Shown here: one piece after another, positions 7,401 to 14,638 of the stretch
How the letters are laid out: every line of letters starts with the position of its first letter
How positions within the stretch are numbered: the first letter of the stretch is position 1
DNA from: JACVRW01 sp963825345
GTDB taxonomy: Bacteria; Actinomycetota; Thermoleophilia; Solirubrobacterales; Thermoleophilaceae
Direction of reading: 5' to 3'
NCBI GenBank assembly: GCA_963825345.1
Contig: CAWGSQ010000003.1
Span: 62,001 to 126,000, forward strand
Length of the DNA: 64,000 nt
Program-made: the position numbers and the translations under genes
The notes under the pieces: generated by a model
What the model saw: only the letters and a program-made list of their open reading frames with translations
What the model was told of the DNA's origin: nothing
Database searches by the model: none

Positions 7401-8345
7401 CTAGAGCGCAGCCGGGGGCGGCGCTGACTCGGGCTCGGACACGGCGCGGGTGCCGATCAGCCGCGCGATCAGCTGGCCGTCGTCTGGAAACAGCCCGGCG
7501 GCCGGGAGCCGCTTCATCAACTCGATCCAGCCGGCGTGGGCCTGGAACGCGCGCCGCAGAATCGGTGCCGCATCTTCCTCGCGGCCGCTCGCCGCGAGTG
7601 CCACGCCGTGCCAGAAGGCGAGCTCGAGGTTGTCGGGCTGCGAGCGGTGCGCGGCCTCGTACTCGGCGAGCGAGCCCTCCACGTCGCCCGCCGCCGCGAG
7701 CTGGTCGCCCACATCCACGCGCTGGTAGGCGCGTCGCAGGCTGAGCAGGCGGCGAAGCTCGCCGAGGGGATCGGAATGGTCCTCGACACGAAGGTCCATC
7801 GGGCGGTCCTCCGAAGGATTCCCGGTGGCGCGCGGCGAGACGATCAGCAGCGCCGCGGATTGGCGGCCACGCAGGTCGCCGCCCTCCGCCTGGGCGGCAT
7901 CGAGCGCCGCGAGCAGGCGCTCGGCGAAGGAGATGCCGGAGGCGGTGGAATACGCGCGCACCATCGCGGCCGGCACGGTGTTCCGCTCCATGAGGTTCGC
8001 CTGCGCGCTCACCTGGTCGCCGACCGCGTGGCCGGCGTGCGGGATGCAGCGCGCGCCGGTGTGCACGGCCACGCGCCCGCCGCGGTCGATCATCGCCACC
8101 TGGCGCGCGGGCTCCTGCGGGTCGTCGCGGAGCAGTTGGTCGAGCGCCGCAGGAGCGCTCTTGCCCTCGCCCATCAGGGCGAGCCCGCGTGGCCCGTAGG
8201 CCGGCTCGACGGTCGACTGCGTGGCCACCGCGCCCACGCCCGCCTCGGCCCAGCTCACGATCGAGCCGACGCCAAAGAAGTGCGACTGGACTGCCACGCC
8301 GAGCTCGCCGCTCGACGTGTCTCGTGCGACGATCGAGTAGGTCAG
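7401..8345 (-). CDS. DUF1028 Ntn-hydrolase-like protein with TPR-like tail
   Basis: 314 residues if started at CTG 8345. DUF1028 proteins normally begin TYSIVARD after the initiator Met, and this frame reads L-TYSIVARDTSSGELGVAVQSH, so the conserved N-terminus lies upstream of the first ordinary start (GTG 8297, which would remove 16 residues). No ATG, GTG or TTG exists in frame between the rpmA stop and that GTG. Residues 1-215 are the DUF1028 fold. The C-terminal 100 residues contain TPR-like helices (VGDQLAAAGDVEGSLAEYEAA). Its function is unknown; the fold relates it to N-terminal nucleophile hydrolases. It sits between rpmA and obg. Confidence 0.85.
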   Translation of the reverse strand: MTYSIVARDTSSGELGVAVQSHFFGVGSIVSWAEAGVGAVATQSTVEPAYGPRGLALMGEGKSAPAALDQLLRDDPQEPARQVAMIDRGGRVAVHTGARCIPHAGHAVGDQVSAQANLMERNTVPAAMVRAYSTASGISFAERLLAALDAAQAEGGDLRGRQSAALLIVSPRATGNPSEDRPMDLRVEDHSDPLGELRRLLSLRRAYQRVDVGDQLAAAGDVEGSLAEYEAAHRSQPDNLELAFWHGVALAASGREEDAAPILRRAFQAHAGWIELMKRLPAAGLFPDDGQLIARLIGTRAVSEPESAPPPAAL

Positions 8346-8396
8346 AGCGGGGAGCGTAGTCGGTCGGTGCGCACTCGGCCGAGCCGAGTGCTTCCG

Positions 8397-8660
8397 CTAC
8401 TCGGCGGCGGCGGCCGGCTCGACCGAGATCACGCGGCCGCGGCGACCGGACGCGAACTGCACGGTGCCCGGACGGGTGGCGAAGATCGTGTCGTCCTTGC
8501 CGATGCCGACGCCCTCACCGGGATGAAAGCGGGTGCCGCGCTGGCGCACGATGATCTCGCCGCCGGTCACCGCCTGGCCCGCGAAAACCTTTACGCCGAG
8601 CCGGTTGGCATTGGAATCGCGACCGTTGCGGCTGGATCCCAGACCCTTCTTATGAGCCAT
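8397..8660 (-). CDS. rpmA: 50S ribosomal protein L27
   Basis: 87 residues. It starts MAHKKGLGSSRNGRDSN, the canonical L27 N-terminus that reaches the peptidyl transferase centre. The body has GVKVFAGQAVTGGEIIVRQRGTRFHPG. It starts with the mature MAHKKG end and lacks the cleavable extension of Firmicutes. It overlaps the 3' end of rplU by 11 bp, in the standard rplU-rpmA order. Confidence 0.98.
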   Translation of the reverse strand: MAHKKGLGSSRNGRDSNANRLGVKVFAGQAVTGGEIIVRQRGTRFHPGEGVGIGKDDTIFATRPGTVQFASGRRGRVISVEPAAAAE

Positions 8661-8991
8661 CAGAAGCCTTCTTTCTGGCGCCGGCCTTGATCGAGCTGAT
8701 CTCGAGCCGGGTGAGGTGCGCGCGCGCGCCGAAGCGCTTCTTGTAGCCGCGCTTGGGCTTGAACTTCAGCCCGTGGATCTTCTTGCCGAGCTCGTGGCCG
8801 GTAACCACCGCCTGGATCTTCACCCTGCCGAGATCGCCACTGTCGAGCACGGACTTGTCGCCGTCGGCGAACAGGAGCGGCTGGAGGTCGACCTTGTCGC
8901 CCTCTTCAGCGCGCATCCGGTCGACGAGGATCGACTGCCCCTCCTCGACGCGGTACTGCTTCCCGCCCACTCTGACGATGGCGTAGCTCAT
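8650..8991 (-). CDS. rplU: 50S ribosomal protein L21
   Basis: 113 residues, a little longer than the usual 102-104 because of a charged C-terminal tail. L21 binds 23S rRNA and contacts L20. The signature MSYAIVRVGGKQYRVEEGQ and the GRVKIQAVVTGHELGKKIHGLKFKPKRGYKKRFG block are intact. This gene probably heads the rplU-rpmA-DUF1028-obg transcript. There is no Shine-Dalgarno; TAGACT lies 11 nt before the ATG. Confidence 0.98.
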   Translation of the reverse strand: MSYAIVRVGGKQYRVEEGQSILVDRMRAEEGDKVDLQPLLFADGDKSVLDSGDLGRVKIQAVVTGHELGKKIHGLKFKPKRGYKKRFGARAHLTRLEISSIKAGARKKASDGS

Positions 8992-9002
8992 GGCAGCGGC
9001 CG

Positions 9003-9008
9003 AGTCTA
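9003..9008 (-). promoter_or_regulatory. candidate -10 of rplU
   Basis: Minus-strand TAGACT lies 11 nt before the rplU ATG and would give a leader of a few nucleotides. No good -35 is visible. Confidence 0.35.
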
Positions 9009-9042
9009 GCGATCACGAGGCCCGCAGCCGGTGACCGGCGCA

Positions 9043-9059
9043 CCGACCAAATAGGTCGG
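9043..9059. repeat. 6-bp-arm inverted repeat upstream of rplU
   Basis: CCGACC-AAATA-GGTCGG, a perfect small stem-loop or operator-like palindrome between rplU and the divergent toxin-antitoxin operon. No T-tract follows on either strand. Confidence 0.4.
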
Positions 9060-9071
9060 CATGCGTTTAGA

Positions 9072-9110
9072 TTGCGATTGCGTTTTACTTGCGCTTGCGT
9101 TATGCTTGCG
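9072..9110 (+). repeat. 17-bp tandem repeat overlapping antitoxin promoter
   Basis: TTGCG occurs five times, starting at 9072, 9078, 9089, 9095 and 9106. The spacing 6-11-6-11 makes a 17-bp tandem unit, TTGCGATTGCGTTTTAC then TTGCGCTTGCGTTATGC, plus a third partial copy touching the start codon. The block covers the predicted -35 and -10 of the antitoxin gene, as expected for an autorepressor operator. Confidence 0.7.
9078..9106 (+). promoter_or_regulatory. promoter of HTH-RES toxin-antitoxin operon
   Basis: TTGCGT (9078-9083), a 17-bp spacer, then TATGCT (9101-9106). Transcription would begin about at the ATG (9113), giving a leaderless mRNA. Both hexamers lie inside the 17-bp tandem repeat. 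Confidence 0.6.
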
Positions 9111-9112
9111 GC

Positions 9113-9898
9113 ATGGCCGTGAAGTCGAAGCCCTCCGTCATCCTCGAGGCATCGCAGCCGGAGCGGGTCCGGAAGGCCGTGCGTGTGCTCGGAGGCCAAC
9201 TCGTACCCGAGCTTGCCCAGGATCTGCATGCAGCCCTAGACGGGTCATCCGAGGCGGCGCGACGCTATGTCCTCCACTTCCGGGACCTCACCAATGTGCT
9301 GCTCTGCGAGGCGGCACGGGTGAAGCCTGACTTCGTGGGGAACGGCGCATTCCTCAGCGTGCTGGAGAACGCCGCGACGCAGGCCCCTTTCTCGGCGTTC
9401 GCGGACCACTACGACGTCGGCGATGCCGTAGTGCTGGAGCTCACGAACCTGACGCGAGACTTGCTCGGTTATCAGGCCCTTCCCACGCGGGTTCGCAAGG
9501 GTAGGCGTCCCGACTTGGACGAGGTCGCCGCCCGCCGATTCCTTTGGCACGTCCGTTATCACCTCAACCAGCTCGGCGACGACCAGCTCGCGCATGTGAT
9601 GGACGCCTTCCAGCTCTCGAAGACAGAGCTCGGCACGCTGTTCGGCGTCAGCCGGCAGGCCGTCGACGGTTGGCTTGCAGGTGGCGTTCCGGCCGACCGC
9701 AGGGAGAAGCTCAACGCACTCGCCTCCATAGCGGACATGCTCGACCGAAAGTTGAAGGCCGGGCGCCTGCCGGGGGTCGCGCGGACAGCAGCCGATGCGT
9801 ATGGCGGTCTGACCATGCTTGAGATGGTTGCGCGCGACCGGCATCGGGAACTGCTCGAAGACGTCCGGGAGAGCTTCGACTGGTCCAGCGCAGCGTGA
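9113..9898 (+). CDS. HTH antitoxin of RES-type toxin-antitoxin pair
   Basis: 261 residues from the ATG at 9113. This start is favoured because the upstream ATG at 9089 lies within the promoter repeat. A helix-turn-helix is visible at residues about 168-190 (LSKTELGTLFGVSRQAVDGWLAGG). The C-terminal 70 residues (DMLDRKLKAGRLPGVARTAADAYGG...) resemble the toxin-binding region of Xre/MbcA/ParS-type antitoxins, ending ESFDWS. The N-terminal 150 residues are helical and unusually long for an antitoxin. The stop overlaps the toxin start (GTGA). It probably neutralises the RES toxin and represses its own promoter through the TTGCG repeats. Confidence 0.8.
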   Translation: MAVKSKPSVILEASQPERVRKAVRVLGGQLVPELAQDLHAALDGSSEAARRYVLHFRDLTNVLLCEAARVKPDFVGNGAFLSVLENAATQAPFSAFADHYDVGDAVVLELTNLTRDLLGYQALPTRVRKGRRPDLDEVAARRFLWHVRYHLNQLGDDQLAHVMDAFQLSKTELGTLFGVSRQAVDGWLAGGVPADRREKLNALASIADMLDRKLKAGRLPGVARTAADAYGGLTMLEMVARDRHRELLEDVRESFDWSSAA

Positions 9899-10446
9899 GC
9901 TACGGCGTCGCTATCCGCCGCGGCGGAACCTACAACCGGCTCGCCGAGCCCGATTGGGCAGACCCGTTGGACACGAGCTACTCGAAGGAACGGGGCGCGC
10001 GCTGGAACGCGCCGGGCACGTTCGGCGTCCTGTACCTGAACGCGAGCGAGCGGACGGCCCGGGTTCAGGTGGCGCACAAACTCTCCGGCCGCCCTTACGG
10101 GGTAGAGGACCTCGACCCCGCTCAGCAGCACGACCTCGTGACGGTCAAGGTGCCACGCACCGCCCGCCTCGACTGTGTGACAGACCACGGCCTCGCCGCT
10201 GTCGGCATTCCGACGAGCTACCCCCTTGATGGCCGCGGAGGCGTGATCGGCTACGACGTCTGCCGAGCGGTCGGCCAGCAGGCGTATGACGCCGGCAGAA
10301 CGGGGATCGCGTGTCGCTCCGCCGCTGCAGGCGCGGAGTCGGAGGACGAGGAGCTCGCTGTCTTCGACACCCACACCGAAAGCATCGAGGTGACCGGCCG
10401 GAGGTCATTCTCCAAGTGGTTTTTCGGTGCCTCCGCTCCTGAATAG
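9895..10446 (+). CDS. RES-domain toxin
   Basis: 183 residues from a GTG that overlaps the antitoxin stop. RES toxins (MbcT/ParT relatives) are ADP-ribosyltransferase-fold enzymes that degrade or transfer from NAD+. The hallmark stretch is RGARWNAPGTFGVLYLNAS at residues 33-51, and an early Arg (RRGGTYNRL) and a late Ser-rich segment could supply the other family residues. Partner order (antitoxin first, 4-nt overlap) is as in known RES pairs. The acidic DTHTESIEVTGRRSFSKW tail is not part of the core domain. NAD+ as target is family knowledge, not shown here. Confidence 0.85.
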   Translation: MSYGVAIRRGGTYNRLAEPDWADPLDTSYSKERGARWNAPGTFGVLYLNASERTARVQVAHKLSGRPYGVEDLDPAQQHDLVTVKVPRTARLDCVTDHGLAAVGIPTSYPLDGRGGVIGYDVCRAVGQQAYDAGRTGIACRSAAAGAESEDEELAVFDTHTESIEVTGRRSFSKWFFGASAPE

Positions 10447-10456
10447 CGCCGGGGCT

Positions 10457-11380
10457 TCAGCTCTCGGCCGTTGCGGGCGCTCCCGTGAGCGGGTCGGCGC
10501 ACTCGTCGCGCTGGCGGCGAGAGCGCTGGGCGATCAGCAGGCCGGCCGCCACCAGCGCGGCGCCGCCCAGCGCCCGCGCCGTGATCGGCTCGTCGTAGAG
10601 CGTCGCGCCGAACACGAGCGCGCCGAACGGCAGCAGCATCGCCAGGAACGACATCGCCTGGGCGCTGATGTGTCGCAGCAGGACCGTGAGCGTCACGAAC
10701 GCCACGGCCGAGCCGAACAGCGCCAGATAAGCGATCGAGCCGATCGACTCGGCGCTCCAGACCGCGTCGCCCCAGTCCTCGCTGAGCGCGGATATCGGCA
10801 GCAGCAGGAGCCCGCCCACGAGCATGGCCCAGCCGTTCAGCACCACCGCATCCAGCTCCGCGGCCCGGCGCTTCTGGGCGACGCCGCCAACCGCCGCCCC
10901 GAGCGGAGCGAGCGCGAGCGCGGCGGCCCCGAGAGCGGCCTTGTCCTCAGACCCGAGCTCGACGCTTTCGAGGAAGGCGAGCGCGAGGCCACCGATGCCG
11001 ATCAGCACGCCCACGAGCAGCGGCGCGCGCAGTGGCTCATCCGGAAGCAGCACGCCCGCGAGCAGCGCCGTGTAGAGCGGCAGTACTCCGAACAGCACGG
11101 CGGCGAGCCCGGACGGGATGTGCTGCTCGCCCCAATAGACAAGCCCGTACGCGAACGCGAACGGAGCAAGAGCGAGCACCCCGGCGAGCAGCCAGTCCGT
11201 CCGTAGCGGCCGCCGCTGGACCGCGGCCACGGCCAGCAGAAGAAGGCCCGCCGCGGCAAACCGAATCCCGGCGCCCAGCAACGCGGGGCAGTCCTCGAGG
11301 CCGATCTTGATGGCGACCCAGGTGCTGCTCCAAATGAGAACGAGCAGTGCGTACAACCCGAAGACCAGAGAGCGGCTCAC
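10457..11380 (-). CDS. EamA/DMT-family permease
   Basis: 307 residues with ten predicted membrane helices in two EamA repeats, starting LVFGLYALLVLIWSSTWVAIKIGL and including TWVAIK, a common DMT motif. Members export amino acids, nucleotides or other metabolites; the substrate here is unknown. Convergent with the RES toxin gene (10 nt apart). The GTG start is supported by TAGCCT 8 nt upstream. Confidence 0.9.
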   Translation of the reverse strand: MSRSLVFGLYALLVLIWSSTWVAIKIGLEDCPALLGAGIRFAAAGLLLLAVAAVQRRPLRTDWLLAGVLALAPFAFAYGLVYWGEQHIPSGLAAVLFGVLPLYTALLAGVLLPDEPLRAPLLVGVLIGIGGLALAFLESVELGSEDKAALGAAALALAPLGAAVGGVAQKRRAAELDAVVLNGWAMLVGGLLLLPISALSEDWGDAVWSAESIGSIAYLALFGSAVAFVTLTVLLRHISAQAMSFLAMLLPFGALVFGATLYDEPITARALGGAALVAAGLLIAQRSRRQRDECADPLTGAPATAES

Positions 11381-11388
11381 GCCGATCG

Positions 11389-11394
11389 AGGCTA
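11389..11394 (-). promoter_or_regulatory. candidate -10 of EamA gene
   Basis: Minus-strand TAGCCT, 8 nt before the GTG start. No Shine-Dalgarno. Confidence 0.4.
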
Positions 11395-11418
11395 CCGACG
11401 GCTTACATCACTGAGCGT

Positions 11419-11730
11419 CTACCCCGGCAGGGGCAGCGGCCCGCTCGCGGCCACCTCGTGTGCCGCGATCTCGAGCCGTCCGTCGCCCAGTTCGGGCAGC
11501 GCGGCGACCAGGCGGGCGACATGCGGCTGGCGCAGGTGCGCGGCGAGGGCGTCCTGGTCGCGCCACTCCTCGACCGCGATGAAGCTCATCGGGTCCGTGA
11601 TCTCGGTGTAGTAGCCGTAGTGGAGGCAGCCGTCGTCGCCGCGGGAGGCGGCCTGGACCTCCTCGAGCAGCGCCACGAGGTCGTCCCTCCGGTCGGGACG
11701 GGGTCGAAAGCGGGCGATGACGATGACCAC
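11419..11730 (-). CDS. ABM-domain monooxygenase-like protein
   Basis: 103 residues. It matches the antibiotic biosynthesis monooxygenase (ABM/YgiN) ferredoxin-like fold: VIVIARFRPRPDRRDDLVALLEEV, then GCLHYGYYTEITDPMSFIAVEEWRD and HLRQPHVARL. Small ABM proteins dimerise and act as cofactor-free oxygenases on quinones or polyketides, or as haem-related enzymes. The GTG start lies 3 nt after the stop of the beta-propeller gene, so the two are one transcript. No more specific role can be given. Confidence 0.85.
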   Translation of the reverse strand: MVIVIARFRPRPDRRDDLVALLEEVQAASRGDDGCLHYGYYTEITDPMSFIAVEEWRDQDALAAHLRQPHVARLVAALPELGDGRLEIAAHEVAASGPLPLPG

Positions 11731-11733
11731 GGC

Positions 11734-13020
11734 TCAGCGCGGCCGGCGTGCGCGGCGCGGCTTCTTTGTGCCCAGCAGCCCCGCGCGGACCTTGCCCATC
11801 CGCATCCGCTGCGGGTGGTCGCCCACCTGGATGCGTGCGATCTCCTTCGCCTTGCGGTACGAGATCACCGAGACGGCGTCGTCGCCGCTGAACGACACGA
11901 AGCAATAGCTGCCGCGGGCGCTGTTCGTGGCCCAGTAGGGCTTGGTGCCGTGGGCCGCGATCTGGTACGCGAACGAGGTGCGCTCCACGATCGCGGCGTA
12001 GTCCGACATCGTCCCGGCCGCGCAGAGCTTCGTGCCTGACGGGTTCATCGCGAGGCCATGGTGCGCCGAGTCGAGCAGGTAGTCCTCGCGCCGCTTCTGC
12101 TTTGCCTCGTCGCTCACTGGCAGGTGAGCCAGTCGCAGAACGCGGTCCTGCTGCAGGTCGTACTCGACAAACCCGTGGAAGAACGAGACCTGGAAGTAGA
12201 CGTAGCGCTCGTCTGGCGTCAACGCCATCGGCCGCACCGCGCCGCTCATGTCCGGCTGGCCGAACTCGTCGAGCTTCTTGCCCATGTCGATCTTGCGGAT
12301 GACCTGCCAGTTGCTCGCGTCGATGACCTCGAAGACGCGCTCGCCCTTGGTGAAGTCGAGCGCCGGCTCGTCGCTCGGCGTGAACACCGTTCCGATGCTG
12401 GCGTGGAAGACAAGCTTGCCGTCCTTGGAGAAGTTGTTCTCATGCGGCTGGTCGCCGCTTGGAACGCGCGCAACGATCGCGCCGGTCTTCGTGTCGATCA
12501 CGTCGATGACCTTCGCGGTGGAAGCCGAGACGAGCACGTGCCGCCCGTCCGGCGAGATGGCCATGTGGTCGGCGCGGTTCCCGTCGACCTTGGTACGCCA
12601 CATGATCTTCCGCGTGCGCAGGTTGATCGCCACGACGTCGGCGAGGCTCGGGCGCGAGACGTAGAGCACACGTCCGTTGTGGGACGAGAACATGTCGTCC
12701 ACGAACTGGTCGTGACCCTCCCCCACCGCCTGACGGATGGCGAGGAAGTAGCCGTAGCGCTCCGGGTCCGCCTGGATCTCCTTCATCCGCTCGTCGATGT
12801 CCGGAATGATGTTGATCCGCGCGATCCGCCGGAACTTGCGCGGCTGGATGACGTCGGCGGTCCCGTCCCAGTTGTTCCCCACGTATAGGACGCTGCGCGT
12901 CTTGGGCGCCTTGCGGGGTGCCGCGACTGCAGCGGCCGGCAGGACGACCACGGCTAGAAGCGCGATCAGCGCGATGACCCCCGTGGCATGGGCCGTGATT
13001 ACCCCGTAAAGTCTGATCAT
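11734..13020 (-). CDS. secreted YncE-like beta-propeller protein
   Basis: 428 residues from ATG 13020. An N-terminal signal-type segment (GVIALIALLAVVVLPAAAVAA) predicts export. The body contains repeated blade motifs of the YVTN/YncE type, for example DHMAISPDGRHVLVSAS and RPMALTPDERYVYFQVS, six or seven in all, and ends in a basic tail rich in Arg. Such propellers are structural or binding proteins; no catalytic motif is seen. Its start codon overlaps head-to-head with that of the methyltransferase gene (TCATGA), leaving no separate promoter space. It leads into the ABM gene after 3 nt. Confidence 0.85.
   Translation of the reverse strand: MIRLYGVITAHATGVIALIALLAVVVLPAAAVAAPRKAPKTRSVLYVGNNWDGTADVIQPRKFRRIARINIIPDIDERMKEIQADPERYGYFLAIRQAVGEGHDQFVDDMFSSHNGRVLYVSRPSLADVVAINLRTRKIMWRTKVDGNRADHMAISPDGRHVLVSASTAKVIDVIDTKTGAIVARVPSGDQPHENNFSKDGKLVFHASIGTVFTPSDEPALDFTKGERVFEVIDASNWQVIRKIDMGKKLDEFGQPDMSGAVRPMALTPDERYVYFQVSFFHGFVEYDLQQDRVLRLAHLPVSDEAKQKRREDYLLDSAHHGLAMNPSGTKLCAAGTMSDYAAIVERTSFAYQIAAHGTKPYWATNSARGSYCFVSFSGDDAVSVISYRKAKEIARIQVGDHPQRMRMGKVRAGLLGTKKPRRARRPR
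13007..13012 (+). promoter_or_regulatory. candidate -10 of methyltransferase gene
   Basis: TAAAGT, 6 nt before the ATG at 13019, so a leaderless message is predicted. The hexamer lies inside the 5' end of the opposite-strand propeller gene. Confidence 0.4.
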
Positions 13021-13909
13021 GAACACCACCGAGACTCGTTGGGGAACTGGAGAGAACGCCGAGGCGATTCAGGCTTGGGACGGTCCGCTGTTCGACACCT
13101 GGCTCCGTTTCCGCCATATCGTCACGACTGGGCTGGGCGCTCACGGTGACGCGGCGCTCGCGCTGGTGCCGCCCCAGCCGGGGCAGCGTGTGCTCGACAT
13201 CGGCTGCGGCCTCGGCGACACCACGCAGCAGATAGCCGGGATCGTCGGGCCGAGCGGCGAGGCGGTCGGCGTGGACGCTGCCGAGCGCTTCATCGCGACG
13301 GCGACAGCCGAAGCAGCCGAAGCCAACGTCGAGAACGCCAGATTCCTCGCTGTCGACGTCCAGACCGACCCGCTCGGCGGCCCCTACGACATGGCGTTCT
13401 CGCGCATGGGAACGATGTTCTTCATCAGCCCGGTGGCCGCGATGCGCAACGTGTGCAAGTCACTGATCCCGGGCGGCAAGCTGGCGATGGTCGTCTGGCG
13501 CCGCCGCGAGGACAACCTCTGGGTATACCGGGCCCAGCAGATCGTCGAGGGCATCGTCCAGAAGCCGGAGGAGTACGACGAGCCCACCTGTGGGCCCGGT
13601 CCGTTCTCCATGGCGGGCGCGGATACGACGAGCGACATCCTGGTGCACTCAGGCTTCACCGACATCTCGCTCACCCGTTGCGATCTCGAACTCATGGGCG
13701 GCACGACCCTCGACGAGGCGATCGAACTCGTCATGTCGATCGGGCCGGCGGGAGAGATCCTGCGGCTCCAGGGCGACCGCGCGGCCCATCTGCTTCCGCA
13801 GGTGGACGCAGCACTGCGCGAAGGCCTCTCCGAGTACGTGCGCGATGACGGCTCCGTCTGGGCGCCGGCCTCGACCTGGATCGTCACGGCCACGGCACCT
13901 CAGCCGTAA
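13019..13909 (+). CDS. class I SAM-dependent methyltransferase
   Basis: 296 residues. A Rossmann-type SAM-binding domain is clear: motif I is VLDIGCGLGDTTQQIAG at about residues 59-75, followed by EAVGVDAAERFI and a motif-IV-like AFSRMGTMFFISP. The N-terminal WDGPLFDTWLRFRH resembles UbiE/Methyltransf_25-type small-molecule methyltransferases. The substrate is unknown. The start codon overlaps that of the divergent propeller gene. A strong hairpin follows the stop. Confidence 0.9.
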   Translation: MNTTETRWGTGENAEAIQAWDGPLFDTWLRFRHIVTTGLGAHGDAALALVPPQPGQRVLDIGCGLGDTTQQIAGIVGPSGEAVGVDAAERFIATATAEAAEANVENARFLAVDVQTDPLGGPYDMAFSRMGTMFFISPVAAMRNVCKSLIPGGKLAMVVWRRREDNLWVYRAQQIVEGIVQKPEEYDEPTCGPGPFSMAGADTTSDILVHSGFTDISLTRCDLELMGGTTLDEAIELVMSIGPAGEILRLQGDRAAHLLPQVDAALREGLSEYVRDDGSVWAPASTWIVTATAPQP

Positions 13910-13914
13910 CCCGG

Positions 13915-13943
13915 CCGCATGCGGGTAAGCGACCCGTATGCGG
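13915..13943 (+). terminator. 12-bp hairpin covering the next start codon
   Basis: CCGCATGCGGGT, loop AAGCG, ACCCGTATGCGG: twelve pairs with one G-U wobble, starting 6 nt after the methyltransferase stop. There is no T-tract. The 3' arm includes the ATG (13938-13940) of the following membrane protein, so it may mask that start in a read-through message instead of, or as well as, ending transcription. Confidence 0.6.
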
Positions 13944-14549
13944 ATCTACCCCGACACACCGAACGAGCGCGGCCGCGCGGTCGCGCGCGACGCGCTCATC
14001 CTGCTCACCCTGTTCGTGCTCGCGTGGCTGGCGCTGAAGGTGCACGACACCGTGGACAAGCTCGCCGTGCTCGGCACAGGAGTGGCCGACTCCGGCACCG
14101 CGGTACAGGACGGCTTCGGCGCGGCCGCCGACGCCCTCTCCGGCGTACCCTTGGTGGGCGGCGATGTGGGCGACGCCCTGCGCGACGCAGGCACCAGCAC
14201 CGGCGGCGAGGTGGCCGACGCCGGCCGAGCGGGCGAGGACCGCGTGCACGACCTCGCCAACCTGCTCGGCTTCCTGTTCTTCGCAATCCCCGCCTCGATC
14301 CTGCTGGTCACAACCCTCCCAGGCAGGATCAGACAGGTACGCGAGCTGAACGCCGCACAATCGCTGCTCGACACCTCGTCCGAAGAGCGCCGCAAGCTCG
14401 TCGCGATGCGGGCGGCATTCTCGCTCCCGGCGGCGGAGCTACGGCGCCACACGAAGGACCCGCTGGGCGACCTCGAGCTCGGTCGTTACGACGCATTAAT
14501 AGACGCTGCGTACGAGCACGAAGGCCTTCGCCTCTCCCGCGGGTGGTGA
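13938..14549 (+). CDS. two-helix membrane protein of unknown function
   Basis: 203 residues. Two membrane segments are visible, at about 20-40 (LILLTLFVLAWLALKVHD) and 108-128 (LLGFLFFAIPASILLVTTLP). Between them is a Gly/Ala/Asp-rich region with helical repeats. The C-terminal cytosolic part is charged (EERRKLVAMRAAFSLPAAELRRH). I do not recognise the family. The start codon lies in the 3' arm of a strong hairpin, and a nested hairpin terminator follows the stop. Confidence 0.75.
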   Translation: MRIYPDTPNERGRAVARDALILLTLFVLAWLALKVHDTVDKLAVLGTGVADSGTAVQDGFGAAADALSGVPLVGGDVGDALRDAGTSTGGEVADAGRAGEDRVHDLANLLGFLFFAIPASILLVTTLPGRIRQVRELNAAQSLLDTSSEERRKLVAMRAAFSLPAAELRRHTKDPLGDLELGRYDALIDAAYEHEGLRLSRGW

Positions 14550-14550
14550 C

Positions 14551-14604
14551 GGCGGCGATGCCGGACAGAGGCGCGCTGTGCGCGCCTCGTCCGGGAGCGC
14601 CGCC
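14551..14604. terminator. nested bidirectional hairpin
   Basis: Three stacked stems share one axis: GGCGGCG/CGCCGCC (14551-14557 with 14598-14604), CCGGAC/GTCCGG (14561-14566 with 14589-14594) and AGGCGCGC/GCGCGCCT around a TGT loop (14569-14587). It lies between the convergent membrane-protein gene and rne and would serve both strands. No T-tract on either side. Confidence 0.75.
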
Positions 14605-14638
14605 GGAGACAGGCCCCGCGGCCACCACCGAAGGAGCC

